Position numbers and translations under genes: made by a program. Of a DNA stretch of 64,000 nt, positions 41,623 through 49,800 are shown one piece after another. Numbering within the stretch: the stretch's first letter is position 1; each line of letters begins with the position of its first letter. The notes below the pieces were generated by a model that worked only from the letters and a program-made list of their open reading frames with translations, searched no databases and had not been told where the DNA came from. This stretch comes from Leucobacter allii (lineage in GTDB: Bacteria > Actinomycetota > Actinomycetes > Actinomycetales > Microbacteriaceae): assembly GCF_022919155.1 (NCBI RefSeq), contig NZ_CP095045.1, forward strand, positions 992,001-1,056,000, in the 5' to 3' direction.

Positions 41623-42855
41623 TCAGGGCCGCGCGGCCGCCTCCTCCTCGGCGGGGGTGGCGTAGGCGTACGCCTCCTCGCCGTGGTGCACGGCGTCGAT
41701 GCCCTCCTCCTCGACCTCGGCCGGCACCCGGAGACCGGTGACGGCCTTCACGCCAAGTGCGATCACGAGCGAGACCACGAAGGAGTAGACCATGACCGAG
41801 ACCACCGAGATCGCCTGGACGAGGAGCAGTCCGGCGTCGCCGCCCACGAAGAGGCCGTCGTCGAAGGCGAAGAAGCCGAGGTAGAGCGAGCCGATGACGC
41901 CGGCGACGAGGTGCAGGCCGACCACGTCGAGCGAGTCGTCGTAGCCGAGGCGGTACTTCCAGTCGATCGCGAAGGCGCAGGCCATGCCCGCGATGAGCCC
42001 GAGCAGGAGCCCCCACACGGGGGAGAGGTTCGCCGCCGAGGGGGTGATGGCGACGAGGCCGGCGACGGCGCCGGAGGCCGCGCCGATGACGCCCGGCTTC
42101 TTCTGCCGGATCACGTCGATGATGATCCAGCCGACGATGCCGGCGGCCGGGGCCGCGAGGGTGTTCACGAGGATCAGGCCGGCCTCGCCCGTCTCGGTGG
42201 CGAGGCCCGAGTTGAAGCCGATCCAGCCGAACCACAGCAGCGCGGCGCCGATGGTGACCAGGGGGATGCTGTGCGGCTTGTGCGAGCCGGGACCGAAGCC
42301 GATGCGCTTCCCCGCGACGATGGCGAGGGCGAGGGCCGCGGCGCCGGCGTTGATGTGGATCACGGTGCCGCCGGCGAGGTCGATGACGTCGGGCAGGCCG
42401 AGCGTGCTGCCCAGGTTCTGGATCCAGCCGCCGCCCCAGACCCACGCCGCGACGGGGAAGTAGACGAAGGTCGCCCACACCCCCGAGAAGAGCACCCAGG
42501 AGCCGAGGCCGACGCGATCGGCGATCGCGCCCGAGATGAGCGCCGTGGTGATCATCGCGAAGACCGCGCCGAACCCGACGCCGATGAAGGCGGCCGGGTC
42601 GGTGTCCACGAGCCCGAAGTCCTTGAGCGGGCTGCCCGCGAAGCCGCTCTCGCCCTCGGCGAAGTAGTTCATGCTGTAGCCGAAGAGGATCCAGAGGACC
42701 CCCACGACGCCCATCGCGCTGACGCTGAAGAGCATCATGTTGACGACGGAGCGCACGCGCACGAGCCCGCCGTAGAAGAGGGCGAGCCCCGGGGTCATGA
42801 TGAGGACGAGCGCGGTGCTCGCGAGGGTCCACACGTCTTGCGGAGTGAGTTCCAT
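41623..42855 (-). CDS. amt: Ammonium transporter
   Basis: 410-residue Amt channel with 11 predicted spans. Signatures: VWTLASTALVLIMTPGLALFYGGLVRVRSVVNMM, DLAGGTVIHINAGAAALALAIV (first pore His), GFNSGLATE-like IGFNSGLATETGEAGLILVNT and DVVGLHLVAGVIGSLYLG (second pore His). The C-terminal tail that binds PII in other Amts is present but acidic. No glnK follows, unlike the usual amtB-glnK pair; a terminator comes directly after. Two GlnR-like boxes lie 97-144 bases upstream, so nitrogen control is likely. Confidence 0.95.
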   Translation of the reverse strand: MELTPQDVWTLASTALVLIMTPGLALFYGGLVRVRSVVNMMLFSVSAMGVVGVLWILFGYSMNYFAEGESGFAGSPLKDFGLVDTDPAAFIGVGFGAVFAMITTALISGAIADRVGLGSWVLFSGVWATFVYFPVAAWVWGGGWIQNLGSTLGLPDVIDLAGGTVIHINAGAAALALAIVAGKRIGFGPGSHKPHSIPLVTIGAALLWFGWIGFNSGLATETGEAGLILVNTLAAPAAGIVGWIIIDVIRQKKPGVIGAASGAVAGLVAITPSAANLSPVWGLLLGLIAGMACAFAIDWKYRLGYDDSLDVVGLHLVAGVIGSLYLGFFAFDDGLFVGGDAGLLLVQAISVVSVMVYSFVVSLVIALGVKAVTGLRVPAEVEEEGIDAVHHGEEAYAYATPAEEEAAARP

Positions 42856-42951
42856 GGGGATTTCCGCCTTTCTCTCGGGCTGGCCGAGGTCTCCGTGTGT
42901 CCAGTGTGCGCCCGGGGTGTTTCCGCTTCGCCGCGGTCGCGTTGCGTCGCA

Positions 42952-42967
42952 GTTTCTGCGGTGTAAC
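42952..42967 (-). promoter_or_regulatory. GlnR-like box 1 upstream of amt
   Basis: On the - strand GTTAC-ACCGCA-GAAAC, a full match to the actinobacterial GlnR half-site pattern gTnAc-n6-GaAAc. Expected to control amt under nitrogen limitation. Confidence 0.65.
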
Positions 42968-42983
42968 GACTTCTGTGCGTCGT

Positions 42984-42999
42984 GTTTCGCGCAGGTTTC
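42984..42999 (-). promoter_or_regulatory. GlnR-like box 2 upstream of amt
   Basis: On the - strand GAAAC-CTGCGC-GAAAC, same 5-6-5 layout with GAAAC in place of gTnAc, 32 bases (three helical turns) from box 1. Probably the weaker of two sites. Confidence 0.55.
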
Positions 43000-43178
43000 G
43001 AAGTTCTTGGGAAGCGGGGCGAATATCCTGCGGTCCGCGCGGGCGCGGCGCGGTGCGCGCGGCCGCGCGGCGGGGGAGCTTCTGCTAATATGTACAGGTT
43101 GCCGTTGGAACGGCCGCGGAGAAAGAGAGCCCCAGCATCCCGCTGACGGCGCCGCGCAGCAGGAGAAAGGGGACCGCT

Positions 43179-43448
43179 ATGGCATTGCCCGCAGAGGTCA
43201 AGAAGGCGATCATCGACGAGTACGCGACGAAGCCGGGAGACACCGGTTCCCCCGAGGTGCAGGTCGCGATCCTCACGCAGCGCATCAAGGACCTGACCGA
43301 GCACCTCAAGACCCACAAGCACGATCACCACTCGCGCCGCGGTCTGCTGCTGCTCGTCGGTCAGCGTCGTCGTCTCCTGGGCTACCTCCAGGACATCGAC
43401 ATCGCTCGCTACCGCTCGCTCATCGAGCGCCTCGGTCTGCGCCGCTAA
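43179..43448 (+). CDS. rpsO: 30S ribosomal protein S15
   Basis: 89-residue ribosomal protein S15, binding the central domain of 16S rRNA and bridging to the large subunit. The whole length matches: [59 protein letters not shown] and [29 protein letters not shown] precedes the ATG. A terminator follows directly, and pnp, the usual neighbour, is not next to it here. Confidence 0.98.
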   Translation: MALPAEVKKAIIDEYATKPGDTGSPEVQVAILTQRIKDLTEHLKTHKHDHHSRRGLLLLVGQRRRLLGYLQDIDIARYRSLIERLGLRR

Positions 43449-43484
43449 GGCGCCGTCCGTCCGGTGATCGCCGGACGCCGCTGC

Positions 43485-43518
43485 GAAGCGCCCCTCGTCC
43501 TCGGACGGGGGGCGCTTC
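43485..43518 (+). terminator. Terminator of rpsO
   Basis: 16-bp stem GAAGCGCCCCTCGTCC / GGACGGGGGGCGCTTC with one T-G pair and loop TC, 36 bases after the stop. Confidence 0.85.
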
Positions 43519-43627
43519 TGCGCGCGCGGCCGGTGCGCCCGGAGGTCTTCGGACCCGGAGTTTCCCCGACCCGGAGATCCCGGGCTCCTGCGTCCTGGAC
43601 GCCGGGCGCCACGGGGATCCCGGGCGG

Positions 43628-44215
43628 TCAGTAGGGGAGCAGCGGCGTCATCCAGTTGACCGCCTGCATGAGCAGCGTGCCGACGAGGGTGAGGGATGCC
43701 GAGACGAGCGCGCCGATCGCCGCCCACCGCATGCGGGGCGCGTCGCGGCGCAGCACGCCCAGAATCGCCAGCACGATCACGACGAGCGCGATGCCGAGGT
43801 GGACGACCGTGAGCAGGAGGCTGACGAGGGAGATCGCGTCGATGCTCGACATCGACGCCGCGCGGAAGATCAGCGGCGAGACGGCCGAGAGCAGCATCTC
43901 CGCCACGAGGAGCACGAGTGCGACGACGCCGAAGACGTTGACCCTGCCGGGCTGCGCGGGCGCCCGCCCGTGCTCGTATTGCGAGGCCTGCGCGTATTGC
44001 GGGGTCTGCGCGTACTGCGGGGTCTGCCCGTATTGCGGGGCCTGCGCGTCCTGCGGCGGTGCCGGGGCCCACTGCGCGGGCGGGGGCTGCGCCGCTGCGG
44101 ATGCCTGCGGCGCCTGCGCAGGCGTGTGCGGCGCGGGCACGGGCTGCTGCGCGGGCGCGGACTGCGCGGATGCCGGGCTCGCGGCGGCCGGGTGTTGCGG
44201 ATCCTGAGTGCTCAT
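43628..44215 (-). CDS. Membrane protein with a Pro/Gln/Ala-rich cytoplasmic lead
   Basis: 195 residues. The first about 90 are low complexity (Ala, Pro, Gln) with short repeats (QYGQTPQYAQTPQYAQASQY); the rest has three hydrophobic spans (VFGVVALVLLVAEMLLSAVS, SLLLTVVHLGIALVVIVLAIL, WAAIGALVSASLTLVGTLLMQ). This build is common in actinobacterial proteins of unknown function. Single gene, convergent with rpsO. The repeated coding stretch at about 43975-44045 may vary in length between strains. Confidence 0.7.
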   Translation of the reverse strand: MSTQDPQHPAAASPASAQSAPAQQPVPAPHTPAQAPQASAAAQPPPAQWAPAPPQDAQAPQYGQTPQYAQTPQYAQASQYEHGRAPAQPGRVNVFGVVALVLLVAEMLLSAVSPLIFRAASMSSIDAISLVSLLLTVVHLGIALVVIVLAILGVLRRDAPRMRWAAIGALVSASLTLVGTLLMQAVNWMTPLLPY

Positions 44216-44273
44216 GCCCGCAGCCTAGACCACGCGCGCGCGATCGCCGAGGGCGGAACGACCGGCGGAGGGT

Positions 44274-45029
44274 TCAGGACCCGGCGAGGAACGCGTGGAC
44301 GAGCCGGCTGACCTCCGCGGCGACGTCCGCGCGCGAGGTCGTGGCGTCGCCGTCGCCCGGTTGCGCGCCGTACCAGCCGAAGGCGGCGTGATTCGCGCCG
44401 GCGAGCTCCACGAACTCCGCCGTCGCCGGCAGGAGCTCCGCGGCGCCGTCGATCTTCTCCGGCGTCGAGAGCCCGTCGGCGGATCCCGAGATGCTGAGCA
44501 CGGGGACGCCGCTGTCGGCGAGATCGACCGCGCAGTAGCTGGCGAGGAGCAGGAGCGCGACGTCGGGGTCGTCCGCCGCGAGCTGGCACGCCCGGACGCC
44601 GCCGAGCGAGTGCCCGCCGACCGCCCACCGCTCGACATCGGGCGCGTACGCCGTGAAGTCGTCCATGCCCCGGGTCTCGAGGATCGCGAAGCGCAGCGGG
44701 AGATCGGGGATGACGACGGTCGTGCCCTCGGCGGCGAGCTCCCGGAACGTCGGAGCGTAGGCCGCGGCGTCCACCTTCGCGCCGGGAAGGAAGACGAGCC
44801 CGGTGCCGTCGGGCTCCGTCGCGGGCGCGACGACCCACGCGCCGTCGGCATGGGTGGCGGTGACGGCCGGATCGTCCTCGAGCGCGGCGACGGCCGCCGG
44901 ATCCGCGTCCATGCGCCCTACTCCGGCCCAGACGAGGAAGGCCGCGATCGCCACGAGGACGAGCGCGCCGAGCGCGATGCCGATCCAGGCGGCGATCCGG
45001 AGCGAACGCGGACGCCGGGAAACGGTCAT
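44274..45029 (-). CDS. Membrane-anchored alpha/beta hydrolase
   Basis: 251-residue protein with an N-terminal membrane anchor (LRIAAWIGIALGALVLVAIAAFLVWAG, residues 9-35, in parts) and an alpha/beta hydrolase domain of the dienelactone-hydrolase-like type: LVFLPGAKVDAAAYAPTFRELA, WAVGGHSLGGVRACQLA with nucleophile Ser in GHSLG, ISGSADGLSTPEKI (acid) and GANHAAFGWYGAQPGDG (His). Substrate unknown; the catalytic domain probably faces outside. TACGCT (45041-45036) ends six bases before the ATG, the leaderless pattern. Confidence 0.8.
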   Translation of the reverse strand: MTVSRRPRSLRIAAWIGIALGALVLVAIAAFLVWAGVGRMDADPAAVAALEDDPAVTATHADGAWVVAPATEPDGTGLVFLPGAKVDAAAYAPTFRELAAEGTTVVIPDLPLRFAILETRGMDDFTAYAPDVERWAVGGHSLGGVRACQLAADDPDVALLLLASYCAVDLADSGVPVLSISGSADGLSTPEKIDGAAELLPATAEFVELAGANHAAFGWYGAQPGDGDATTSRADVAAEVSRLVHAFLAGS

Positions 45030-45062
45030 GGCTCCAGCGTATCGCGCGCCGCGCCGCGCCCC

Positions 45063-45131
45063 CACCCGATCCGGGTCGCCCGGGCAGGGTGCACGCCGGG
45101 CGCACCCTGCCCGAGCGACCCGGATCGGGTG
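45063..45131. repeat. Long near-perfect palindrome, REP-like
   Basis: 30-base arms (29 of 30 pair; start CACCCGATCCGGGTCGCCC) around a nine-base loop, between the hydrolase promoter and the aminotransferase terminator. Its GATCCGGGTC core recurs in part nearby (GGATCGGGTG at about 45160). It could be an extragenic repeat or a second terminator. Confidence 0.65.
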
Positions 45132-45187
45132 GATGAGAGCGTGCGAGGATCGTTCCGCTCGGATCGGGTGCGGGACGCAGAACGCGC

Positions 45188-45224
45188 GAGGCCCGCCCCA
45201 CCTCGAACGGGTGGGACGGGCCTC
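45188..45224 (-). terminator. Terminator of the aminotransferase gene
   Basis: 15-bp stem GAGGCCCGCCCCACC / GGTGGGACGGGCCTC with one mismatch and a seven-base loop, 44 bases beyond the stop at 45268. Confidence 0.75.
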
Positions 45225-45267
45225 GAGCCGGCGACCGGGATCATGCCCCGGCCTCACGGATCCGCGA

Positions 45268-46662
45268 TCAGATCTTCGAGGAGGCGTCCTTCAGCACGCT
45301 GCGGAGGATGCCGCCGATCTCCGCGAACTCCGACGGACCGATGGTCAGCGGCGGCGCGAGCTGGATGACGGGGTCCCCGCGGTCGTCGGCGCGGCAGTAC
45401 AGGCCGGCCTCCCACAGGGCGGGGGAGAGGTAGTCGCGCAGGAGGCGATCCGACTCCTCCTCGTTGAAGGTCTCCTTCGTGGCCTTGTCCTTGACCAGCT
45501 CGATACCGAAGAAGTAGCCCTCGCCGCGGACGTCGCCGACGATGTCGATGTCGAGCAGCTTCTCGAGCTCGGCGCGGAACAGCGGGCTGTTCTCGCGCAC
45601 GCGGCCGTTGAGGTCCTCCTCCTCGAAGATGTCGAGGTTCTCGAGCGCCGCGGCCGCCGCCGCCGGGTGACCGGCGAAGGTGAAGCCGTGGTAGAAGGTG
45701 TTCTCCGTCGAGGTGAAGGGCTCCGACACCTTGTCCGAGACGATCATGGCGCCCAGCGGGACGTAGCCCGAGGTGATGCCCTTCGCCGAGGTGATGATGT
45801 CGGGCTCGTAGCCGAGGGCCTTCGAGGCGAAGAAGTCGCCCACGCGGCCGTAGGCGCAGATGACCTCGTCCGAGACGAGCAGCACGTCGTACTGATCGCA
45901 GATCTCGCGGACGCGCTTGAAGTACCCGGGGGGAGGCGGGAAGCAGCCGCCCGAGTTCTGCACCGGCTCGAGGAACACGGCCGCGACGGTGTCGGGACCC
46001 TCGAAGAGGATCGCCTCCTCGATGCGGTTCGCGGCCCACTGGCCGAAGGCCTCGAGGTCGTCCGAGGGGGCGCCCATCTCGTCGGCGCGGTAGAAGTTCG
46101 TGTTCGGCACGCGGTGGCCGCCCGGGGTCAGCGGCTCGTAGAACTTCTTCATGTCCGGGATGCCGGTGATGGCCAGGGCGCCCTGCGGGGTGCCGTGGTA
46201 GGCGACCGAGCGGGAGATCACCTTGTGCTTCATCGGCTTGCCCTGGATCTTCCAGAAGTGCTTCGCCAGCTTGAAGGCGGACTCCACGGCCTCGCCGCCG
46301 CCCGTGGTGAAGAACACCTTGTTCATCTCGCCGGGAGCGTAGGAGGAGAGGCGCTCCGAGAGCTCGATGGCCGCCGGGTGCCCGTAGGACCAGATCGGCA
46401 TGAAGTCGAGCTGCTGCATCTGCTTGGCCGCAGCCTGCACGATGCGCTCGCGGCCGTGGCCGGCGTTGACGACGAAGAGCCCCGCGAGGCCGTCGATGTA
46501 CTGCTTGCCCGCGGCGTCGTAGATGTGGTGGCCCTCGGCGCGCGTGATGACCGGGATGCCGTCGTTCAGCACCTTCCGGTTGGTGAAGTGCGGCCACATG
46601 TGGCGCTTGGCCGAGGCCTGGAGCGCAGCGGTGTCCACCGCAGCAGTGGGATCAAAAGACAT
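45268..46662 (-). CDS. Class III aminotransferase, putrescine/GABA type
   Basis: 464-residue PLP enzyme of class III aminotransferases. The PLP lysine is in IITSAKGITSGYVPLGAM; other marks are YIDGLAGLFVVNAGHGRERI, FTTGGGEAVESAFKLAKHF, EPVQNSGGCFPPPPGYF and LLVSDEVICAYGRVGDFF. Overall it resembles SpuC-like putrescine-pyruvate and beta-alanine-pyruvate enzymes. With an Lrp regulator two bases upstream and a polyamine transporter beyond, putrescine or another diamine is the most likely amino donor. Cytoplasmic. The substrate is inferred from context. Confidence 0.88.
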   Translation of the reverse strand: MSFDPTAAVDTAALQASAKRHMWPHFTNRKVLNDGIPVITRAEGHHIYDAAGKQYIDGLAGLFVVNAGHGRERIVQAAAKQMQQLDFMPIWSYGHPAAIELSERLSSYAPGEMNKVFFTTGGGEAVESAFKLAKHFWKIQGKPMKHKVISRSVAYHGTPQGALAITGIPDMKKFYEPLTPGGHRVPNTNFYRADEMGAPSDDLEAFGQWAANRIEEAILFEGPDTVAAVFLEPVQNSGGCFPPPPGYFKRVREICDQYDVLLVSDEVICAYGRVGDFFASKALGYEPDIITSAKGITSGYVPLGAMIVSDKVSEPFTSTENTFYHGFTFAGHPAAAAAALENLDIFEEEDLNGRVRENSPLFRAELEKLLDIDIVGDVRGEGYFFGIELVKDKATKETFNEEESDRLLRDYLSPALWEAGLYCRADDRGDPVIQLAPPLTIGPSEFAEIGGILRSVLKDASSKI

Positions 46663-46664
46663 GG

Positions 46665-47132
46665 TTATCGTGTTCCCCAGTCGTATTTCTGTTTGGTGAG
46701 TTGGAGGTAGACGAAGGACTCCGTGAAGGCGACGCCGTCGACTTTGCGGATCTTCTCGTTGAGGAGTTCGATGAGGCCATCGTCGTCCTCGCAGACCACC
46801 TCCGCGATGATGTCGAAGGACCCCGCGCTGAGCACGACGTAACTGATCTCCGGCATCTCGGCGAGGCGATCGGCGACGACCCTGGTATCGCCGGACACGC
46901 GGATGCCGAGCATGGCCTGGCGGCTGAAGCCGAGGCGCATCGGGTCGGTCACGGCAACGATCTGCATGACCCCGGCATCCGTGAGCTTCTGCACGCGCTG
47001 GCGGACGGCGGCCTCGCTGAGGCCGACGGCCTTCCCGATCTCGGCGTACGAACGACGGCCATCGCGCTGGAGTTGCTCGATGATCGCCTTCGACGTCGCG
47101 TCGAGTGCCGGTGAAGTGCGTGCGCTGCTCAC
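46665..47132 (-). CDS. Lrp/AsnC-family regulator
   Basis: 155-residue regulator: N-terminal HTH (LDATSKAIIEQLQRDGRRSYAEIGKAVGLSEAAVRQRVQKLTDAGVM) and C-terminal RAM/Lrp ligand domain (DTRVVADRLAEMPEISYVVLSAGSFDIIAEVVCEDDDGLIELL). It is co-oriented with the aminotransferase, two bases apart, and divergent from the polyamine transporter, so it probably controls both. The GTG at 47132 has AAGAAT about seven bases upstream; the start could be slightly different. Ligand unknown, perhaps a polyamine breakdown product or amino acid. Confidence 0.9.
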   Translation of the reverse strand: MSSARTSPALDATSKAIIEQLQRDGRRSYAEIGKAVGLSEAAVRQRVQKLTDAGVMQIVAVTDPMRLGFSRQAMLGIRVSGDTRVVADRLAEMPEISYVVLSAGSFDIIAEVVCEDDDGLIELLNEKIRKVDGVAFTESFVYLQLTKQKYDWGTR

Positions 47133-47302
47133 GCGACTGATTCTTGCAGCCGCGAGGGGAAAAAGCAAAGGAATCCGAAGATTTCGAGCCTGAATCCTGC
47201 CTATCTCCACGCTGCTTCCCAGAGAGAAGCGCTGATTCCGCACGCATTCCCGCGCCGAACATCACCATTGTGTGAAGAATCCGTGTCGGTCGCGGCGTCC
47301 GC

Positions 47303-47331
47303 TTGGCAACGATTCCCCGTCTGTGCAATAT
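47303..47331 (+). promoter_or_regulatory. Promoter of the polyamine transporter operon
   Basis: TTGGCA (47303-47308), 17-base spacer, CAATAT (47326-47331), about 76 bases before the binding-protein start. The divergent space to the Lrp gene (47133-47407, 275 bases) holds AT-rich tracts suited to Lrp binding. Confidence 0.6.
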
Positions 47332-47407
47332 TCGATGCACACCCCGGCATTGGCGCCGCCCGTGCGCGAGTCGGTACCCGGATATGAGAAACCAAGGAAG
47401 TGATCTC

Positions 47408-48604
47408 ATGGCACGACAGCCACAAGACCCCATCGTCCGCGATATCGTCCAGATGATCCGCGGCGCGCAGCTCAGCCGCAGGCAGCTGCTCCGCGGCGCC
47501 GCGGTCGGGGCGGCCGGCGCGGGCACGCTCGGACTCGCCTCCTGCGCCGGCGGCGGATCGAGCAGCGGGGACGGCGTCGTCTGGGGCAACTGGACCTACT
47601 ACCTCGACTACGACGAGGAGAGCGGCAGCTACCCGTCGCTCGACCGCTTCATGGAGGAGTCGGGCTACGAGGTCGATTACATCGAGGACATCGACGACAA
47701 CAACACCTTCTACGGCAAGATCAAGGATCAGCTCGAGCTCGGCCAGTACACCGGGTACGACGTGGTGACCTTCACGGACTGGATGAACGGGCGCATCATC
47801 CAGGCCGAGCAGGTGCAGGAGTTCGACTACGCGAACCTGCCGAACGTGCAGGCGAATCTCGTCGACGCCCAGTGGGACGCGCTCGACGTCGATCCCGGGC
47901 GCAAGTTCTCGATCCCGTGGCAGCTTCCGGCTTCCGGCTGGGTGTGGAACACCGAGGCGGTGCCCGACGGCATCAAGACCCTCGACGACTTCCTGCGCCC
48001 CGAGCTCAAGGGCAAGGTCGTCGTGCTCAGCGAGATGCGCGACACCGTCGGGATGATCCTCGCGGGGCTCGGCCACGATCCCTCGGGCGACTGGGGCGAC
48101 GCCGAGTTCGACGAGGCGATGGCGTGGCTCGACGACGCCCTCAAGAGCGGGCAGATCGGCAACGTCAAGGGCAACAGCTACACGCAGGACCTCATCTCCG
48201 GCGACGCGCTGGCGGCGATGGCGTGGTCCGGCGACGTGATCATGCTCAACGCCGAGAACGACAACCAGTGGACGCTCGAGATCCCCGAATCCGGCGGCAT
48301 GATCGCCTCCGACTCCTTCACCGTCCCGAACGGCACCTCGGCGGAGGCGAAGGCCCGGGTCGAGGAGATGATCGACTACTACTACCAGCCGGAGGTGATG
48401 GCCGAGGTCGCCGACTACGTGACGTACGTGCCGCCGGTCAAGGGGACGCAGGAGGCGATGCGCACCGTCAACCCCGAGAACGCGGACAACCCCCTCATCT
48501 TCCCGAGCGAGGCGGACTGGGAGCACCTGCACTCCTTCCGCACGCTCTCCGCCGAGGAGGACAAGAAGTACTCGACCGAGTTCCAGAACGTGCTGGGCCT
48601 CTGA
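47408..48604 (+). CDS. potD: Polyamine ABC transporter binding lipoprotein (PotD-like)
   Basis: 398-residue binding protein that captures spermidine or putrescine outside the membrane. Twin-arginine signal LSRRQLLRGAAVGAAGAG and lipobox LASC. The mature part (VVWGNWTYYLDYDEESGSYPS, YIEDIDDNNTFYGKIKDQL, KFSIPWQLPASGWVWN, AAMAWSGDVIMLNAEN) is PotD/PotF-like. SD AAGGAAG precedes ATG 47408. Its stop shares one base with the potA start. First gene of a complete D-A-B-C operon. Confidence 0.9.
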   Translation: MARQPQDPIVRDIVQMIRGAQLSRRQLLRGAAVGAAGAGTLGLASCAGGGSSSGDGVVWGNWTYYLDYDEESGSYPSLDRFMEESGYEVDYIEDIDDNNTFYGKIKDQLELGQYTGYDVVTFTDWMNGRIIQAEQVQEFDYANLPNVQANLVDAQWDALDVDPGRKFSIPWQLPASGWVWNTEAVPDGIKTLDDFLRPELKGKVVVLSEMRDTVGMILAGLGHDPSGDWGDAEFDEAMAWLDDALKSGQIGNVKGNSYTQDLISGDALAAMAWSGDVIMLNAENDNQWTLEIPESGGMIASDSFTVPNGTSAEAKARVEEMIDYYYQPEVMAEVADYVTYVPPVKGTQEAMRTVNPENADNPLIFPSEADWEHLHSFRTLSAEEDKKYSTEFQNVLGL

Positions 48605-49788
48605 TGGCGGCGGAGCATGCGGCCTTCGCCGAGTCCGGAGCGGACCTGGAGCTCGTCGGCATCCAGAAGCGCTTCCCCGGCTTCACGGCGATCGAGGAGT
48701 TGGATCTCACGATCCCGGCGGGATCGTTCTTCGCGCTGCTCGGGCCGTCGGGCTGCGGCAAGACGACCACCCTGCGCCTCGTCGCGGGGCTCGAGGACCC
48801 GACGGCCGGTCGGATCCTCATCGGCGGCACCGACGTGAGCGGACTGAAGCCGCACAAGCGACCGGTGAACACGGTGTTCCAGTCCTACGCCCTCTTCCCG
48901 CACATGAGCGTGCTGGAGAACGTCGCGTTCGGACTGCGCCGGCGCCGGATCGGCGATCCGGTGGGGAAGGCCCACGAGGCGCTGCGCCTCGTCGAGCTCG
49001 ACCACGTGGCGGATCGGAAGCCCGCGCAGCTCTCCGGCGGCCAGCAGCAGCGCGTCGCCCTGGCCCGCGCCGTCGTGAACCGGCCCGCGCTGCTGCTGCT
49101 CGACGAGCCGCTCGGCGCCCTCGACCTCAAGCTGCGCCGGCAGATGCAGCAGGAGCTCAAGCAGATCCAGCAGGAGGTCGGTCTCACCTTCCTCCACGTC
49201 ACCCACGACCAGGAGGAGGCCATGACGATGGCCGACACGGTCGCGGTCATGAACAAGGGTCGGATCGAGCAGATGGGCGCTCCGGAGGAGCTCTACGAAC
49301 TGCCCCGCACCGTCTTCGTCGCGAACTTCCTCGGCCAGTCGAATCTGTTCGCGGTCGAGGTCGCCGGCGGGACCGAGCAGGTGCTCCACACCGACTTCGG
49401 GGGGTCCAGGATCTCGGTGCCGCGCGCGCGCAGCGTCCGCGACAGCGGCGCGATCACCGTCGGCGTGCGCCCGGAGAAGCTCCACCTCTCGCTCGCCGAG
49501 CCGCCGGCGGCGGCCGACACGAACGTGATCGGGCCGGGGCGGATCACGGACGTCTCCTTCATCGGCGTGAGCACGCAGTACACGGTGGAGGTGCCTGGCG
49601 CGGGCCCCGTCCAGGTCTTCGCGCAGAACCTGCAGGCCGGCCCGCAGGCCGCGCTCGGCGACGAGGCCTGGCTCAGCTGGCACACGGAGCACACCTTCGG
49701 CCTTGCGGACGACCGGCTCGACACCGGGGCGCTCACCGCCGACTTCTCGACGCGGGCGATCGCGACCCGCGCGGCGCTGGCGGAGTAA
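48604..49788 (+). CDS. potA: Polyamine ABC transporter ATPase (PotA-like)
   Basis: 394-residue ATPase. Walker A GPSGCGKTT (47-55), Q-loop VFQSYALFPHMSV, signature LSGGQQQR (143-150), Walker B LLLLDEPLGALD, H-loop HVTHDQEEAM. The C-terminal 130 residues form an OB/TOBE domain (ITVGVRPEKLHLS) as in PotA and MalK, for regulation. Starts at the last base of the potD stop (TGATG), so translation is coupled. Confidence 0.93.
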   Translation: MAAEHAAFAESGADLELVGIQKRFPGFTAIEELDLTIPAGSFFALLGPSGCGKTTTLRLVAGLEDPTAGRILIGGTDVSGLKPHKRPVNTVFQSYALFPHMSVLENVAFGLRRRRIGDPVGKAHEALRLVELDHVADRKPAQLSGGQQQRVALARAVVNRPALLLLDEPLGALDLKLRRQMQQELKQIQQEVGLTFLHVTHDQEEAMTMADTVAVMNKGRIEQMGAPEELYELPRTVFVANFLGQSNLFAVEVAGGTEQVLHTDFGGSRISVPRARSVRDSGAITVGVRPEKLHLSLAEPPAAADTNVIGPGRITDVSFIGVSTQYTVEVPGAGPVQVFAQNLQAGPQAALGDEAWLSWHTEHTFGLADDRLDTGALTADFSTRAIATRAALAE

Positions 49789-49800
49789 GCGGAGGGCGTC

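Larger units (their letters stand above)
42856..43178. other. Divergent intergenic region amt / rpsO
   Basis: 323 bases between two genes that read apart. The left half holds the amt leader and two GlnR-like boxes (42952-42999). The right half is GC-rich and ends with a TAATAT hexamer (43086-43091) that may be the rpsO -10, followed by an 87-base leader with AGGAGAAAGGGG before ATG 43179. No protein-coding signal was seen. Confidence 0.6.

Noticed and set aside
43950..44060. Intergenic repeat array
   Set aside because: These short repeats are inside a coding region and encode the QYAQTP-type low-complexity lead of the membrane protein.
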